This document shows, piece by piece, positions 1 through 8,393 of a stretch of 36,315 nucleotides of DNA. Made by a program: the position numbers and the translations under genes. Source of the stretch: Bacteroidia bacterium (lineage in GTDB: Bacteria > Bacteroidota > Bacteroidia > Bacteroidales > CAJPTX01); assembly GCA_905373665.1 (NCBI GenBank), contig CAJPTV010000008.1, positions 1-36,315 on the forward strand. Reading direction: 5' to 3'. The notes under the pieces were generated by a model. The model ran no database searches and had not been told where the DNA came from. It saw nothing but the letters and a program-made list of their open reading frames with translations. The number at the start of each line of letters is the position of its first letter. The first letter of the stretch is position 1.

Positions 1-1
1 C

Positions 2-640
2 CCTGCCCCAGAGGCGTACCCCCCCGCCACGACATGGCTCGAGATACGGTGGGACAAGATTGGCACGCCCCCGACGGGATGGCTCGAGGCGCTCCGCCAT
101 TCCTACGACAAGGTAATTTACACCCTTCGCCACTGCGGCACACGCTCTGATACTGCACGAGCCCACTGCTACGGCGCATGGATCGCGCAGGGCGTCCCCT
201 TTGTCGACATTGACTACCAAGAGCCTTTTCTGAAAGCGCTTTTAGACGGATGGGCAGCAAGCCCGACACGCCTTATCCTCTCGCGACATATCTGGGAATA
301 CAACGGCGACCTCAACCGCTTACGAGCCGAACTCCGTGCCATGCTGGCGCTTCGCCCCTACATCTGCAAGCTAGCGGTATTATGCCAAAGTGCAGAGCAC
401 GCTGCCGAGCTGTTGAACTTATACCGCGAGTTCCGTCCGCCGAGCACGAACACTCCCCCTACCGACGATACCGCTAACCTGCTGATTTTCGCCATGGGCG
501 CTGTCGGCGGCTTCACCCGTCTCGCAGCCCCTTACCTCGGCGCGCCCTACACTTACGCCGCCTATAACGAGGGCGTTGCCCCCGGGCTGCTCCCAGCCTC
601 CCTAATGCAAGAGATTTTCAACGTGTGGGATGAAGAATAA
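2..640 (+). CDS. aroD: Type I 3-dehydroquinate dehydratase, 5' end cut by window
   Basis: This enzyme dehydrates 3-dehydroquinate to 3-dehydroshikimate in the shikimate pathway, through a Schiff base. The frame is open from base 2, so the N-terminus lies outside the window and about 212 codons remain. The order of strands fits the type I barrel: VIYTLRH, then VDIDYQE, then LILSRH with the catalytic His, then CKLAVLCQ with the Schiff-base Lys, then FAMGAVGGFTRLAAPYLGAP and a C-terminal EGVAPGLL. The APGQ motif common in this family reads APGL, so one substrate-contacting Gln appears to be replaced. Its stop overlaps the aroE start (ATGAAGAATAA), which indicates translational coupling in an aroD-aroE-aroA operon. 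Type I rather than type II (aroQ) is clear from the sequence. Confidence 0.9.
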   Translation, partial: PAPEAYPPATTWLEIRWDKIGTPPTGWLEALRHSYDKVIYTLRHCGTRSDTARAHCYGAWIAQGVPFVDIDYQEPFLKALLDGWAASPTRLILSRHIWEYNGDLNRLRAELRAMLALRPYICKLAVLCQSAEHAAELLNLYREFRPPSTNTPPTDDTANLLIFAMGAVGGFTRLAAPYLGAPYTYAAYNEGVAPGLLPASLMQEIFNVWDEE

Positions 641-1415
641 TACCCTCCGCATGGGACTCTTGGGCTACCCTGTCGCCCATTCTAAAAGTCCCGCTCTTTT
701 TACACAGCTCGGTACAGAGCACGGGATTGTAAGCCATTACACTCTCTTTGAACGGGCAGACGTTGGCGATATGCTCTCCGAACTAGAAGAGCTCTTTACG
801 ACCTACCACCTCGACGGGCTCAACGTCACATCCCCCTACAAGGAGCGCGTCGCCGAGGTCATGACAACGCTTTCGCCACGTGCCGCGAGTGTCCGAGCCG
901 TAAACTTAGTCACACGCTCGGCAGAGGGTTTCCATGGCGACAATACCGACTTGGTAGGCTGTAGCGCAATGCTGGAGGGAGCACTCCTTCCGTCTACAGA
1001 AAGAGCACAGCACGGTGTCCATTTACAGCACCCCAATCCGATGCTCGTACTAGGGGCAGGGGGAGCAGCACGCGTCATTTTGAAGACGCTAGAAACCCTG
1101 AACAGGAGCGCCTATATACACAACCGAACAGAGTCCACAGGACGAAGCCTCGCCACCCAATATAGTGCTACTTACCTATCTACTGAAGATTTGTTAGCTC
1201 TTCGCATTAGATTTTCCATCTTTTCAGCCTTGCCAGCCTATGCTCCACTCCCCCAACTCCCCACCGAATATCTCGAAGCCTGCTATGACGTTGCCTATAT
1301 AGACTCGCCCCTCAAGCAACTTGCTACCGAGATCAGATGCCCCTACCACGATGGTTACACTTGGCTTTACGCTCAAGCACGAGAGAATTTCAAGCTCCTA
1401 ACGACGGAAGACTAA
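630..1415 (+). CDS. aroE: Shikimate dehydrogenase
   Basis: This 261-residue enzyme reduces 3-dehydroshikimate to shikimate with NADPH. The N-terminal substrate domain carries GYPVAHSKSP (12-21), which binds shikimate. LNVTSPYKE (64-72) holds the catalytic Lys71, and GDNTD (103-107) holds the partner Asp. The nucleotide-binding fold follows, with LGAGGAAR (141-148) and HNRTE (164-168), where an Arg after Asn suits NADP. The ATG sits inside the last codons of aroD (11-base overlap), and aroA begins 11 bases after the stop. Length is near the family norm of 260-290. Confidence 0.96.
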   Translation: MKNNTLRMGLLGYPVAHSKSPALFTQLGTEHGIVSHYTLFERADVGDMLSELEELFTTYHLDGLNVTSPYKERVAEVMTTLSPRAASVRAVNLVTRSAEGFHGDNTDLVGCSAMLEGALLPSTERAQHGVHLQHPNPMLVLGAGGAARVILKTLETLNRSAYIHNRTESTGRSLATQYSATYLSTEDLLALRIRFSIFSALPAYAPLPQLPTEYLEACYDVAYIDSPLKQLATEIRCPYHDGYTWLYAQARENFKLLTTED

Positions 1416-1426
1416 AAAAGTAATTT

Positions 1427-2665
1427 ATGCGTACTGTTACCCTCCCCTCTTCTAAAAGTATTGCCCTTCGCACACTTTTGCTCGCCTCCGTCGCCCGAGG
1501 TGTTTCTGAAATTCGGGGGGTAACGCTCTGCGACGACGTAAAGGCACTTCTCTCCAATTTCGAGGCTCTTGGCGTACCCTATTCCGTAGAACCTGATCGC
1601 ATCTGCGTAGAAGGGCGACGGTGGCAACCAGCGGAGCATCTCTATTGTGGCGAGTCGGGCTTTTTAGCTCGCACACTCCCCTTTCTAAGTGCCATACAGG
1701 GACATGCTGGCTCGATCGAAGGCTCGGGCTCACTCCTCCATCGCCAACTCAACGATCTTTCCACACTCTTCACCGCAGCGGGCGGAAGCTGTAGCAGCAG
1801 CAACGGCTGTTTACCCATGGCGTATACACCGCTCCTTCCCCAAAGAGTAATCGAGATCGATAAACTAGACTCTTCGCAATCGCTCTCTGGGCTCTTAATG
1901 GCACTCCCTCTCGCAAACAATCAAACAGACGTCAAATTCTCTAGAATTTCAAGCTTAGGGTATATTGATACCACTCTTGGCGTAATTCGCAAATTTAGCG
2001 GCGTTGTAGAGCGTTTTGAGGCATTGCGCACGAGTTCGCTTGCGTCTCCCATTTCCTATTTGAGTCTATTGCCTACGGGTTACCTCCCTTGGAACGGTAC
2101 TGTAGAGGCTGACTGGAGTGCCGCAGCACAGGTCATAGCAACCCTACAAATAGGCGAGACGCTCTGCATGCAAGGGTTAAATCCAGACTCTTCTCAACCC
2201 GATCGAAGCATCCTACAGGTGGTAGAAAACGCTGGCTGGACAACGCAATGGGACGATGGAGCACTTTACCTCAACGCGCAGCAACCGCTACGCAGCTTCT
2301 TCTTTGACGCAACCGACACGCCCGATCTCTTTCCCGCCCTTGCTGCCTTAGCCACTCAAGCAGTAGGGCAAAGTGCCATAACGGGCGTTCACCGTCTTCG
2401 CAACAAAGAATCTGACCGCGCCACTGCACTACAGACAATGTTAAGCAGCTACGGGCTACAATGTCGTCTCAAAGGCGATACCCTCTACATTGACGGCGAC
2501 CTCCCTCATGCACAAAAGACCATTCCAACCTTCCACGACCACCGTATCGCAATGGCTGCTGCGGCGATAGGATTACGCTGCCCAACACCTCCCTCACTAG
2601 ACGATACAGCCTGCGTAGCAAAGTCCTACCCCAACTTCTTTACCTGCTTACTCACACGAGAATAA
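1427..2665 (+). CDS. aroA: 3-phosphoshikimate 1-carboxyvinyltransferase (EPSP synthase)
   Basis: The 412-residue protein joins phosphoenolpyruvate to shikimate-3-phosphate. Family landmarks in order are PSSKS (7-11, substrate Lys10), CGESGF (74-79, the PEP/glyphosate loop), SSQSLSGLLMA (149-159), DTPDLFPALA (297-306, catalytic Asp), NKESDR (326-331, catalytic Glu) and DHRIAMAAAA (371-380). The PEP loop departs from the textbook GNAGT form: Glu-Ser-Gly-Phe stands where Asn-Ala-Gly-Thr is usual. The protein is slightly shorter than the roughly 427-residue enterobacterial enzyme. It is the last gene of the aro operon and is followed by a strong hairpin terminator. Confidence 0.93.
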   Translation: MRTVTLPSSKSIALRTLLLASVARGVSEIRGVTLCDDVKALLSNFEALGVPYSVEPDRICVEGRRWQPAEHLYCGESGFLARTLPFLSAIQGHAGSIEGSGSLLHRQLNDLSTLFTAAGGSCSSSNGCLPMAYTPLLPQRVIEIDKLDSSQSLSGLLMALPLANNQTDVKFSRISSLGYIDTTLGVIRKFSGVVERFEALRTSSLASPISYLSLLPTGYLPWNGTVEADWSAAAQVIATLQIGETLCMQGLNPDSSQPDRSILQVVENAGWTTQWDDGALYLNAQQPLRSFFFDATDTPDLFPALAALATQAVGQSAITGVHRLRNKESDRATALQTMLSSYGLQCRLKGDTLYIDGDLPHAQKTIPTFHDHRIAMAAAAIGLRCPTPPSLDDTACVAKSYPNFFTCLLTRE

Positions 2666-2690
2666 ACAGGCGCTTTCTCAAAGATAAAAG

Positions 2691-2725
2691 AGAGCGGGGC
2701 AAACCTCAATGGTCTGCCCCGCTTT
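2691..2725. terminator. Bidirectional intrinsic terminator between aroA and the ompA-type gene
   Basis: The arm AGCGGGGCA (2693-2701) pairs with TGCCCCGCT (2715-2723), extended by G-T and A-T pairs, around a 13-base loop. On the + strand it is followed by TTCTTAT. On the - strand the other flank reads CTCTTTTATCTTT, so it can end both the aro operon and the converging envelope operon. Confidence 0.85.
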
Positions 2726-2763
2726 CTTATTGTAGGCGAATCCTATCCGCCACGACCCATCGG

Positions 2764-5016
2764 TTAGATTCCAATGATCGTAAAGTCTACACGACGGTTA
2801 CGAGCACGTCCTTCTTTGGTCTTGTTCGTCGCCTTAGGCTTATCCGGACCGTAACCCTTCGCTTGGAAACGATCCTTGCTAATACCTTGTCCAATAATGT
2901 AAAGAGCAACAGACTTCGCACGTTCTTGTGAGAGACGCTTATTAGTTGTTGCACTCCCGACATTATCCGTATGACCACCGATTTCCACCTTCACGTTCGG
3001 GTACTCTTGGAAGAACTCTACCAACGCGTTCAACGAACGGAATGACTCTTCCTTCAGCTTACTCTTACCCGTTTCAAAGAAGATGTTTTCAATGTCAACC
3101 GACTGTCCGATCTCAAGCGGCGTTACAAAGAAGTCTCGATTGATCACATCTCGCGGCTTAGCATTTCGGAGGTCAACTACCTCAAGCTTGTTATAGAAGT
3201 TCTGTACGCTCGGCACAAGGTCATAGTCCGCCCCTGGCAAAAGCTTCAGCGTATAAGTCGCATCTGCAGGGTTGTAAACAAACGCATCAGATATTTGCTT
3301 ATTCACGCGCATCTTCGCGGTAATGCTTGGGTCAAGCGGCTGCCCCGTCTTGGTGTTAATCATCCGACCTCGAAGGGTAACAAGATTATCAAGCTTCGGC
3401 TTAGCTGGAACATTCTGCGAGAGCTTCGTATACTCGTTGTGTTGTGTAAGATCCAACTCCGTCGGAATCGAGGTATAATCCGTAGCCTGTACCGCAAGGT
3501 TGTACTTACGTCCATAAGGCAAGTTGACAGAGTAAGACGAATTCGCGGGGTCAAACTTAAGAGAGTCACACTGCTTACCATCGATCAAAAGAACAGGCTT
3601 GTTCTTTGCAGGAATAGCCGTCTGTGACAAACTATTCGTCAAGATACCCGATACATTGACGTAAGGTAACGTGCGGAACGTAATCCGAATCTCATGCTCG
3701 CTATAAAGCTTGCTTCCCGTAACGTCAACCACAGCCGTATCAGAAGTATAATTCTGAAGGTTTGCCGTAAACTCATAGCGCTGTCCTAACGGCAACAGTG
3801 CAAAGAAAGTAGACTCGTTCATCACCACCGAATCGCTCGGCGCACCATTGATACGCACCTCTATCTCCTTATCTTTAGGCATCAGTTCCCCCGTCTTTGC
3901 ATTTACGAGGTAACCCGTCACCTTAATCCACGGACGTTCCTCAACGAGCATCACCTTGTAGATATCAGACTTACCGTATGTCTCGCGGTGCGAACAGAAA
4001 TAAGCATACGTACCCGCCTTGTGAGGTGAGAAATAAGAATCCCAAAGCTGAGAGTTAACCGTATCTGAAACTGGATGAAGATCCTTCCAATGAATCATAT
4101 CTTTCTTGCTATCGACTGGCATAACCGAATAGAGCTTCGCTGGGTCTTTATCCGTCTCCGTACGGCGACCGCTAAAGTAGAGACGCCCGTCATACTCGGA
4201 CAAGAAAGGAGACTCTGCGTGATAGAAATCTTGGAACGGCCCCTTAAGTTGACGCGGCTTAGTGTACTCGAGTATGATCGGCTCCACCTTGTTCTTCTTA
4301 ACCACCTTTGCGCCACTATTGGCGCTCACGAACACCGAATCCAACTGGCGTATCGAGTCCTGCTGAAAGTACTTCTTAAGTTGAAGCGTATCCTTTATCT
4401 CAGAAACGTACATCCGCAAACGCTTACCCGCCCAACGATTGGAAAAGGACATAAAGATATACCTCGCATCAGGAGTAATCATCGCCGTAGCAAGATCCCC
4501 CTCATTCTTCCAACTATACCAAGGCATCTTGATACGTACTGGCTTCCCCCACGTACTGTCATTGTTGCGTTTAATAAGAGAGAAACCCTTTCGCAACCAG
4601 TACTCGCCTGGCTCATCAAAAATACCCGAAATTAAGTAGGTCTTCCCATCTGCCAACACTCCGTGCATAGAGTTGTACTGCGTAATATTGATCGAGTTCG
4701 GAAGACGCACTGGGTCTGTCCAACCGCCATCTTTCTTCTTCGTAGACATCCAAATGTCTTGCGAATCATACTTATAGCGATTCTCGGGGTGGTTCATTCG
4801 CCCAAAATAGAGCGTATCTCCCGTGATCGAGAGTACTGGGTTCACCTCCGCATACTCCGAGTTAATAACCGCTCCCAAGTTCACCGGAGGAAAAGACTGT
4901 GCCTGCGCCGTAACGGGTGCAAAGAATGGCACAAAGAAGAGTCCTGCCAAAAGACTCCAAAGGATGGATGTATGGTTTCGATTGCGCATCGTGCCTAATA
5001 CTTTACTGGTATTCAT
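2764..5016 (-). CDS. OmpA-family outer-membrane protein with beta-propeller and carboxypeptidase-regulatory-like repeats
   Basis: This is a 750-residue exported protein. A signal peptide covers about residues 1-40 (hydrophobic core, then AQAQS). Residues of about 45-360 show PD40/WD40-like propeller strands, with LYFGRMNHPEN, LYFSGRRTE and YAYFCSHRE each followed by a DIW/KLY/DIY strand. Three beta-sandwich repeats follow, beginning VTGYLVNAKTGE, VSGILTNSLSQ and LRGRMINTKTGQ. The C-terminal OmpA domain (640-750) carries the peptidoglycan-binding motif GGHTDNVGS with Asp684 and LSQERA with Arg699. The start is fixed by a strong AAGGAGG 9 bases upstream, which overlaps the stop of the preceding gene. 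The layout recalls PorE-like proteins, but no TPR is seen. It is the last gene of the operon and probably tethers the barrel/lipoprotein assembly to peptidoglycan (inference). Confidence 0.88.
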   Translation of the reverse strand: MNTSKVLGTMRNRNHTSILWSLLAGLFFVPFFAPVTAQAQSFPPVNLGAVINSEYAEVNPVLSITGDTLYFGRMNHPENRYKYDSQDIWMSTKKKDGGWTDPVRLPNSINITQYNSMHGVLADGKTYLISGIFDEPGEYWLRKGFSLIKRNNDSTWGKPVRIKMPWYSWKNEGDLATAMITPDARYIFMSFSNRWAGKRLRMYVSEIKDTLQLKKYFQQDSIRQLDSVFVSANSGAKVVKKNKVEPIILEYTKPRQLKGPFQDFYHAESPFLSEYDGRLYFSGRRTETDKDPAKLYSVMPVDSKKDMIHWKDLHPVSDTVNSQLWDSYFSPHKAGTYAYFCSHRETYGKSDIYKVMLVEERPWIKVTGYLVNAKTGELMPKDKEIEVRINGAPSDSVVMNESTFFALLPLGQRYEFTANLQNYTSDTAVVDVTGSKLYSEHEIRITFRTLPYVNVSGILTNSLSQTAIPAKNKPVLLIDGKQCDSLKFDPANSSYSVNLPYGRKYNLAVQATDYTSIPTELDLTQHNEYTKLSQNVPAKPKLDNLVTLRGRMINTKTGQPLDPSITAKMRVNKQISDAFVYNPADATYTLKLLPGADYDLVPSVQNFYNKLEVVDLRNAKPRDVINRDFFVTPLEIGQSVDIENIFFETGKSKLKEESFRSLNALVEFFQEYPNVKVEIGGHTDNVGSATTNKRLSQERAKSVALYIIGQGISKDRFQAKGYGPDKPKATNKTKEGRARNRRVDFTIIGI

Positions 5017-5030
5017 TTTCGGCGTCCTCC

Positions 5031-6431
5031 TTATTTTTGAGTCAATTGACTGTTCGGATAGAGAGGTCCGATCACAATATTCATCCCGATGCGTAGATTG
5101 GTAGCCTTAAGGTCAATGGGGTTCAGCATACCATACAAGTTATCAGAGATGAGATAGAATTGATAAGCCCCCGGGCTAAAGACCAACGCCCCACCGACGT
5201 TCAAGAAAGAACGTTGATTGTAGCTCACCGCCAACTGCCCCGAGACAAGCGCACTATAGCCCTGCTGTATCGAAGCGGTGAAAGACGGATATACCTGCCC
5301 CTCATGTATCGTCATCGCTGCGGAGAGCCCTGCATGAGTCTGTCGTGCCAAACGATACGTTCCCATGAGGTAAAACTTAGGCGAGAGCCACGTGTTGTAC
5401 GATTCGCCCTTCGTATGTTCCTCATCAAACTCCATATTGAATTGCTTCTTGAAGTTCTTTCCAGAAAGGAAACCCCAATCCATTTTCCTGCGGAAAAGAA
5501 TCGTATTAAAGCCCGAAAGCCCCATTACCCACGACTGGTCTTCCTTAAGCTTTGCCTGTCCCAAATCCTGCCCCCAATGAATCATACCGAGGTCAGTAAA
5601 CGCAAAGGTGAAACGGAAACGGTTGTTTTGAGGAAGAATGTACGTCGCCGCACCCGAGAGTGCAAAACCAGGGTTTGTAAAGTTCACATAAGTGCTGGTT
5701 TTCGTGTAATCTGGAAGTTCCGGTCTTCCCTTTTTGATCGGAAGCCCCGAGGTACGCAATACCCCCTTATGGTCAATAAGGTGAGCGAAGCGACGCTCCT
5801 GATCCTCAGAAATACTCAAACCAAGATTATCCGCAACAAGGTTTCCGTTAAACGAACCTCCTAGCAAAGAGACACGACCACCGAAAATCCAATCCTCATA
5901 GGGATGAGACGCGCCAAGCGTAATCTCATTATAGCTCGTAACATCAAAACGAAGGTCATTCATATCCAAGCGGTTACCTATGAGCCACTTGTTCCCCTCT
6001 ACGCCCAAACGTACAAGCTCTGTAGGATAAACCAAAGACTGCGTAGTCTGGTTACGCCACCCAAACCAGAAGAACCAGCGACGCCACGCCATGCGGAAGT
6101 GCAAAAGATCAACCCCGAACTCAAAATACTCTTGCGAGGTCTTATAATTCCGCATCTCAGAGGAGAGCTTATCTGGCAAAAGGAAACGGGTCGACCCACG
6201 AAGCTCGGATACCGAACGCAAGGAGAACGCGTTGTTTATCGCCCCTACTTCAATAGACGAAAGAACCGGCACACCGATACTAAAACGGTGCATAGGACGT
6301 ACGGCAGCATTAGCCCAACTTGACTGAAAAGCCAGATCATTGTAGGGCAAAAGCATCTGGGTTTGCGCCTTGACACCTGACACTGCACAGATGCCCAAAA
6401 AGGCGCACGCTAATAGTTTTTTCATATTCAT
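5031..6431 (-). CDS. Predicted outer-membrane beta-barrel protein (DUF5723-like)
   Basis: This 466-residue protein has a signal peptide (residues 1-23, ending VKAQ). It is rich in alternating strands with aromatic ends and has the N-terminal pattern NDLAFQSSWANAAVRPMHRFSIGVPVLSS seen in DUF5723-type proteins of Bacteroidetes (split here: NDLAFQSSWANAAVRP then MHRFSIGVPVLSS). No enzyme motif is visible. The start is supported by TGAGG 5 bases before the first ATG. It follows the lipoprotein gene after 13 bases and precedes the OmpA gene by 14 bases, so the three are almost certainly cotranscribed. The family resembles the PorP/SprF-OmpA pairings of Bacteroidetes envelopes, but its function is unknown. 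The family name is from recall of the N-terminal pattern and needs a profile search. Confidence 0.72.
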   Translation of the reverse strand: MNMKKLLACAFLGICAVSGVKAQTQMLLPYNDLAFQSSWANAAVRPMHRFSIGVPVLSSIEVGAINNAFSLRSVSELRGSTRFLLPDKLSSEMRNYKTSQEYFEFGVDLLHFRMAWRRWFFWFGWRNQTTQSLVYPTELVRLGVEGNKWLIGNRLDMNDLRFDVTSYNEITLGASHPYEDWIFGGRVSLLGGSFNGNLVADNLGLSISEDQERRFAHLIDHKGVLRTSGLPIKKGRPELPDYTKTSTYVNFTNPGFALSGAATYILPQNNRFRFTFAFTDLGMIHWGQDLGQAKLKEDQSWVMGLSGFNTILFRRKMDWGFLSGKNFKKQFNMEFDEEHTKGESYNTWLSPKFYLMGTYRLARQTHAGLSAAMTIHEGQVYPSFTASIQQGYSALVSGQLAVSYNQRSFLNVGGALVFSPGAYQFYLISDNLYGMLNPIDLKATNLRIGMNIVIGPLYPNSQLTQK

Positions 6432-6444
6432 TGTCGCCTCAGGG

Positions 6445-8190
6445 TTAGATTGTCTTACCTAGGTCTTTACCCATATTCACCAAATCACTCGGCTTGCCAT
6501 TCGCTTTAACATCCACGGCAATCTGTAAAAGAACATTGTCGTCCTTCTTTACACGAACTTTCTTGCCCTCAGGAGTAATAAAGTAGTACGTCGTACGCAT
6601 GAACTTCGCATTGTTAGAGAGGTTCTCATACATATCCTTCGAGATACTGTGTATATGCTCTCGGAAAGCTGGCTTATCCACACGTCCCTCACCGTTCACC
6701 TCCCCACAAGGGATAAAAAGATTTGCTCCATCCTTCGTTTTCCCACCTTCGTTACTTACAGAGAGCGCCATAATCGGACTCTTCCCCGCGTCAAGGAACT
6801 CAATCTTCGCATAACCATCCATAGGGAGCGTATTCAAAATACCGATGTAAAGCGTCACCGCCTGGTCTATCTCCGCCTTATTATCCGGGCTCTTAAGGTA
6901 CTGCTTTACATCCTTAGGGAACGTATTATCCGAAAGGCGCATATCCGAGACCATCTTGCTCGTAGTAAGAGTCCCATAGAACGGAATACGCAACTCCAAC
7001 TCATACGCAATCTTAGAGTCCAGTTCCAACGGCTTATCTACCATCGAGTTGTCAGCCTCTATCGAGAGGGTAACGTTCTGCACATTCAAATCAAACAACG
7101 CACCATTGAATATATCCGTAATGTTCGAATTAGAAGCATCCAAAACAAACGTCTTAGACGAAGCATCCCCAAGACTCTGCTCTTTCCCAATCAAGAGGCT
7201 CTTAGCCTTTTGCGCCTCTGTGAGGTTATCCACATTCTGATTCACCACCTCGACAGCCTCCGGATTATCTTCTCGAATCGTGTTCGGCACTGCCTGAATC
7301 TTCTCCACAAGGAGAGTAGCCACCATCTTCGGATTTTTGATCACTCGCAACGAAACCGTCGCAGCTGGCAAGTTTGCCTCGGCACGCAACATCGTTCCAA
7401 AGATGTCTATTTTCCGCTGCAAAGAGGTCTTCGTCTTCGCAATAACGCCCCCCACCTTCTGATGACCAATTGCCTCCTTAAGCTCCAAGTCCAGAAAGTC
7501 AACTCCTATCTCCAATTTCACTTTCTGAGTGCCTGTTGCACCAACAAGCGTTAGATCAGAGACTGTAAAAGGACACTTGTTGTAATACGTCCCATCATGA
7601 AAAGGAAACGCCTTCCCTGATAATATCTCCGTAGTAATATCAATGTCCGACTCTCCTCCAGCAGGTACCTTAAATTCCTTAGAAACGAGCGGATCGGCAG
7701 GATTCCCCCACGTAAACTTCCCCTCAAGCATCACCTCTGCAAAAGGCCCTTCAGCAACGTCCGTCTTTTCTTTCTGACGCGAGAAATGTATTTTGAAGAC
7801 CTTAGCGCTCTTAAAAGTCACCTCTTTGACCTCATGACCCGGAAGAATCTCCCACGGGAAGTTATAGGTCTTCGAAGGCGTTGCGCCAACATCAAACGTT
7901 TCCGTCTCCGTACCTTGCTTCTGTGTAATGTGAGCCGAGAGACCATTGTTCAGAATATCCCGCTTCTCACGGTATACGGCTACACACGTCCCATCTGCCT
8001 CGTATTCGAAGAGGGTTTGCTCCTTCTCTCTCGTTAAGAGTTGCTCCACACGAAGCGTATCTCTCACCACTGGTAGAATGAACTCCGGATGAATGGGGTC
8101 TACCTCCATATCCATCACATCCTTGTAACAGGAGGTGGCGCCCAAGAGCACGCCTCCAGCAAGGAGCCAAAAGACGAATCTTTTATACAT
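6445..8190 (-). CDS. Uncharacterised lipoprotein, first gene of the envelope operon
   Basis: I do not recognise a named family. The 581-residue product has a lipoprotein signal, with LLGATSC placing the lipidated Cys at residue 21. It is followed by acidic residues (DVMDMEVD), a pattern compatible with surface or outer-membrane sorting in Bacteroidetes. The next segment, HPEFILPVVRDTLRVEQLL, looks like a conserved N-terminal strand. The rest is predicted mostly beta (repeated hydrophobic/polar alternation), with no Cys pairs or catalytic motif that I can see. It starts the operon with the barrel and OmpA/propeller genes. That context suggests an outer-membrane accessory subunit rather than an enzyme. 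Confidence 0.78.
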   Translation of the reverse strand: MYKRFVFWLLAGGVLLGATSCYKDVMDMEVDPIHPEFILPVVRDTLRVEQLLTREKEQTLFEYEADGTCVAVYREKRDILNNGLSAHITQKQGTETETFDVGATPSKTYNFPWEILPGHEVKEVTFKSAKVFKIHFSRQKEKTDVAEGPFAEVMLEGKFTWGNPADPLVSKEFKVPAGGESDIDITTEILSGKAFPFHDGTYYNKCPFTVSDLTLVGATGTQKVKLEIGVDFLDLELKEAIGHQKVGGVIAKTKTSLQRKIDIFGTMLRAEANLPAATVSLRVIKNPKMVATLLVEKIQAVPNTIREDNPEAVEVVNQNVDNLTEAQKAKSLLIGKEQSLGDASSKTFVLDASNSNITDIFNGALFDLNVQNVTLSIEADNSMVDKPLELDSKIAYELELRIPFYGTLTTSKMVSDMRLSDNTFPKDVKQYLKSPDNKAEIDQAVTLYIGILNTLPMDGYAKIEFLDAGKSPIMALSVSNEGGKTKDGANLFIPCGEVNGEGRVDKPAFREHIHSISKDMYENLSNNAKFMRTTYYFITPEGKKVRVKKDDNVLLQIAVDVKANGKPSDLVNMGKDLGKTI

Positions 8191-8283
8191 AGCTAAAGTG
8201 TTTAGTTTCCTAACTTTTTAACATGAGTAGTCGTTACTGTTACGCAGAACTGACTAAATGTGTTCCAGCAAAACAACAAAAAT

Positions 8284-8308
8284 AAAGCCTAGACTCCATC
8301 TAGGCTTT
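8284..8308 (-). terminator. Intrinsic terminator downstream of the ppiD-like gene
   Basis: A perfect 10-bp stem AAAGCCTAGA/TCTAGGCTTT closes a 5-base loop. On the - strand it is followed by ATTTTTGTTGTTTTG. It lies about 85 bases past the stop of the chaperone gene and before the lipoprotein start at 8190, so it separates the two transcription units. Confidence 0.85.
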
Positions 8309-8393
8309 ATTTTCATTGACTAAAGAACAATATCGTGAGGTCTATGCCTCCAAATACCGTTTCTAGACGATAATCAACGTAGACGTGCAAAGA

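Noticed and set aside
6649..7554. 301-codon frame antisense to the lipoprotein gene
   Set aside because: Arg/Ile/Leu-rich shadow composition, opposite to a gene with a clear lipoprotein signal and operon context.
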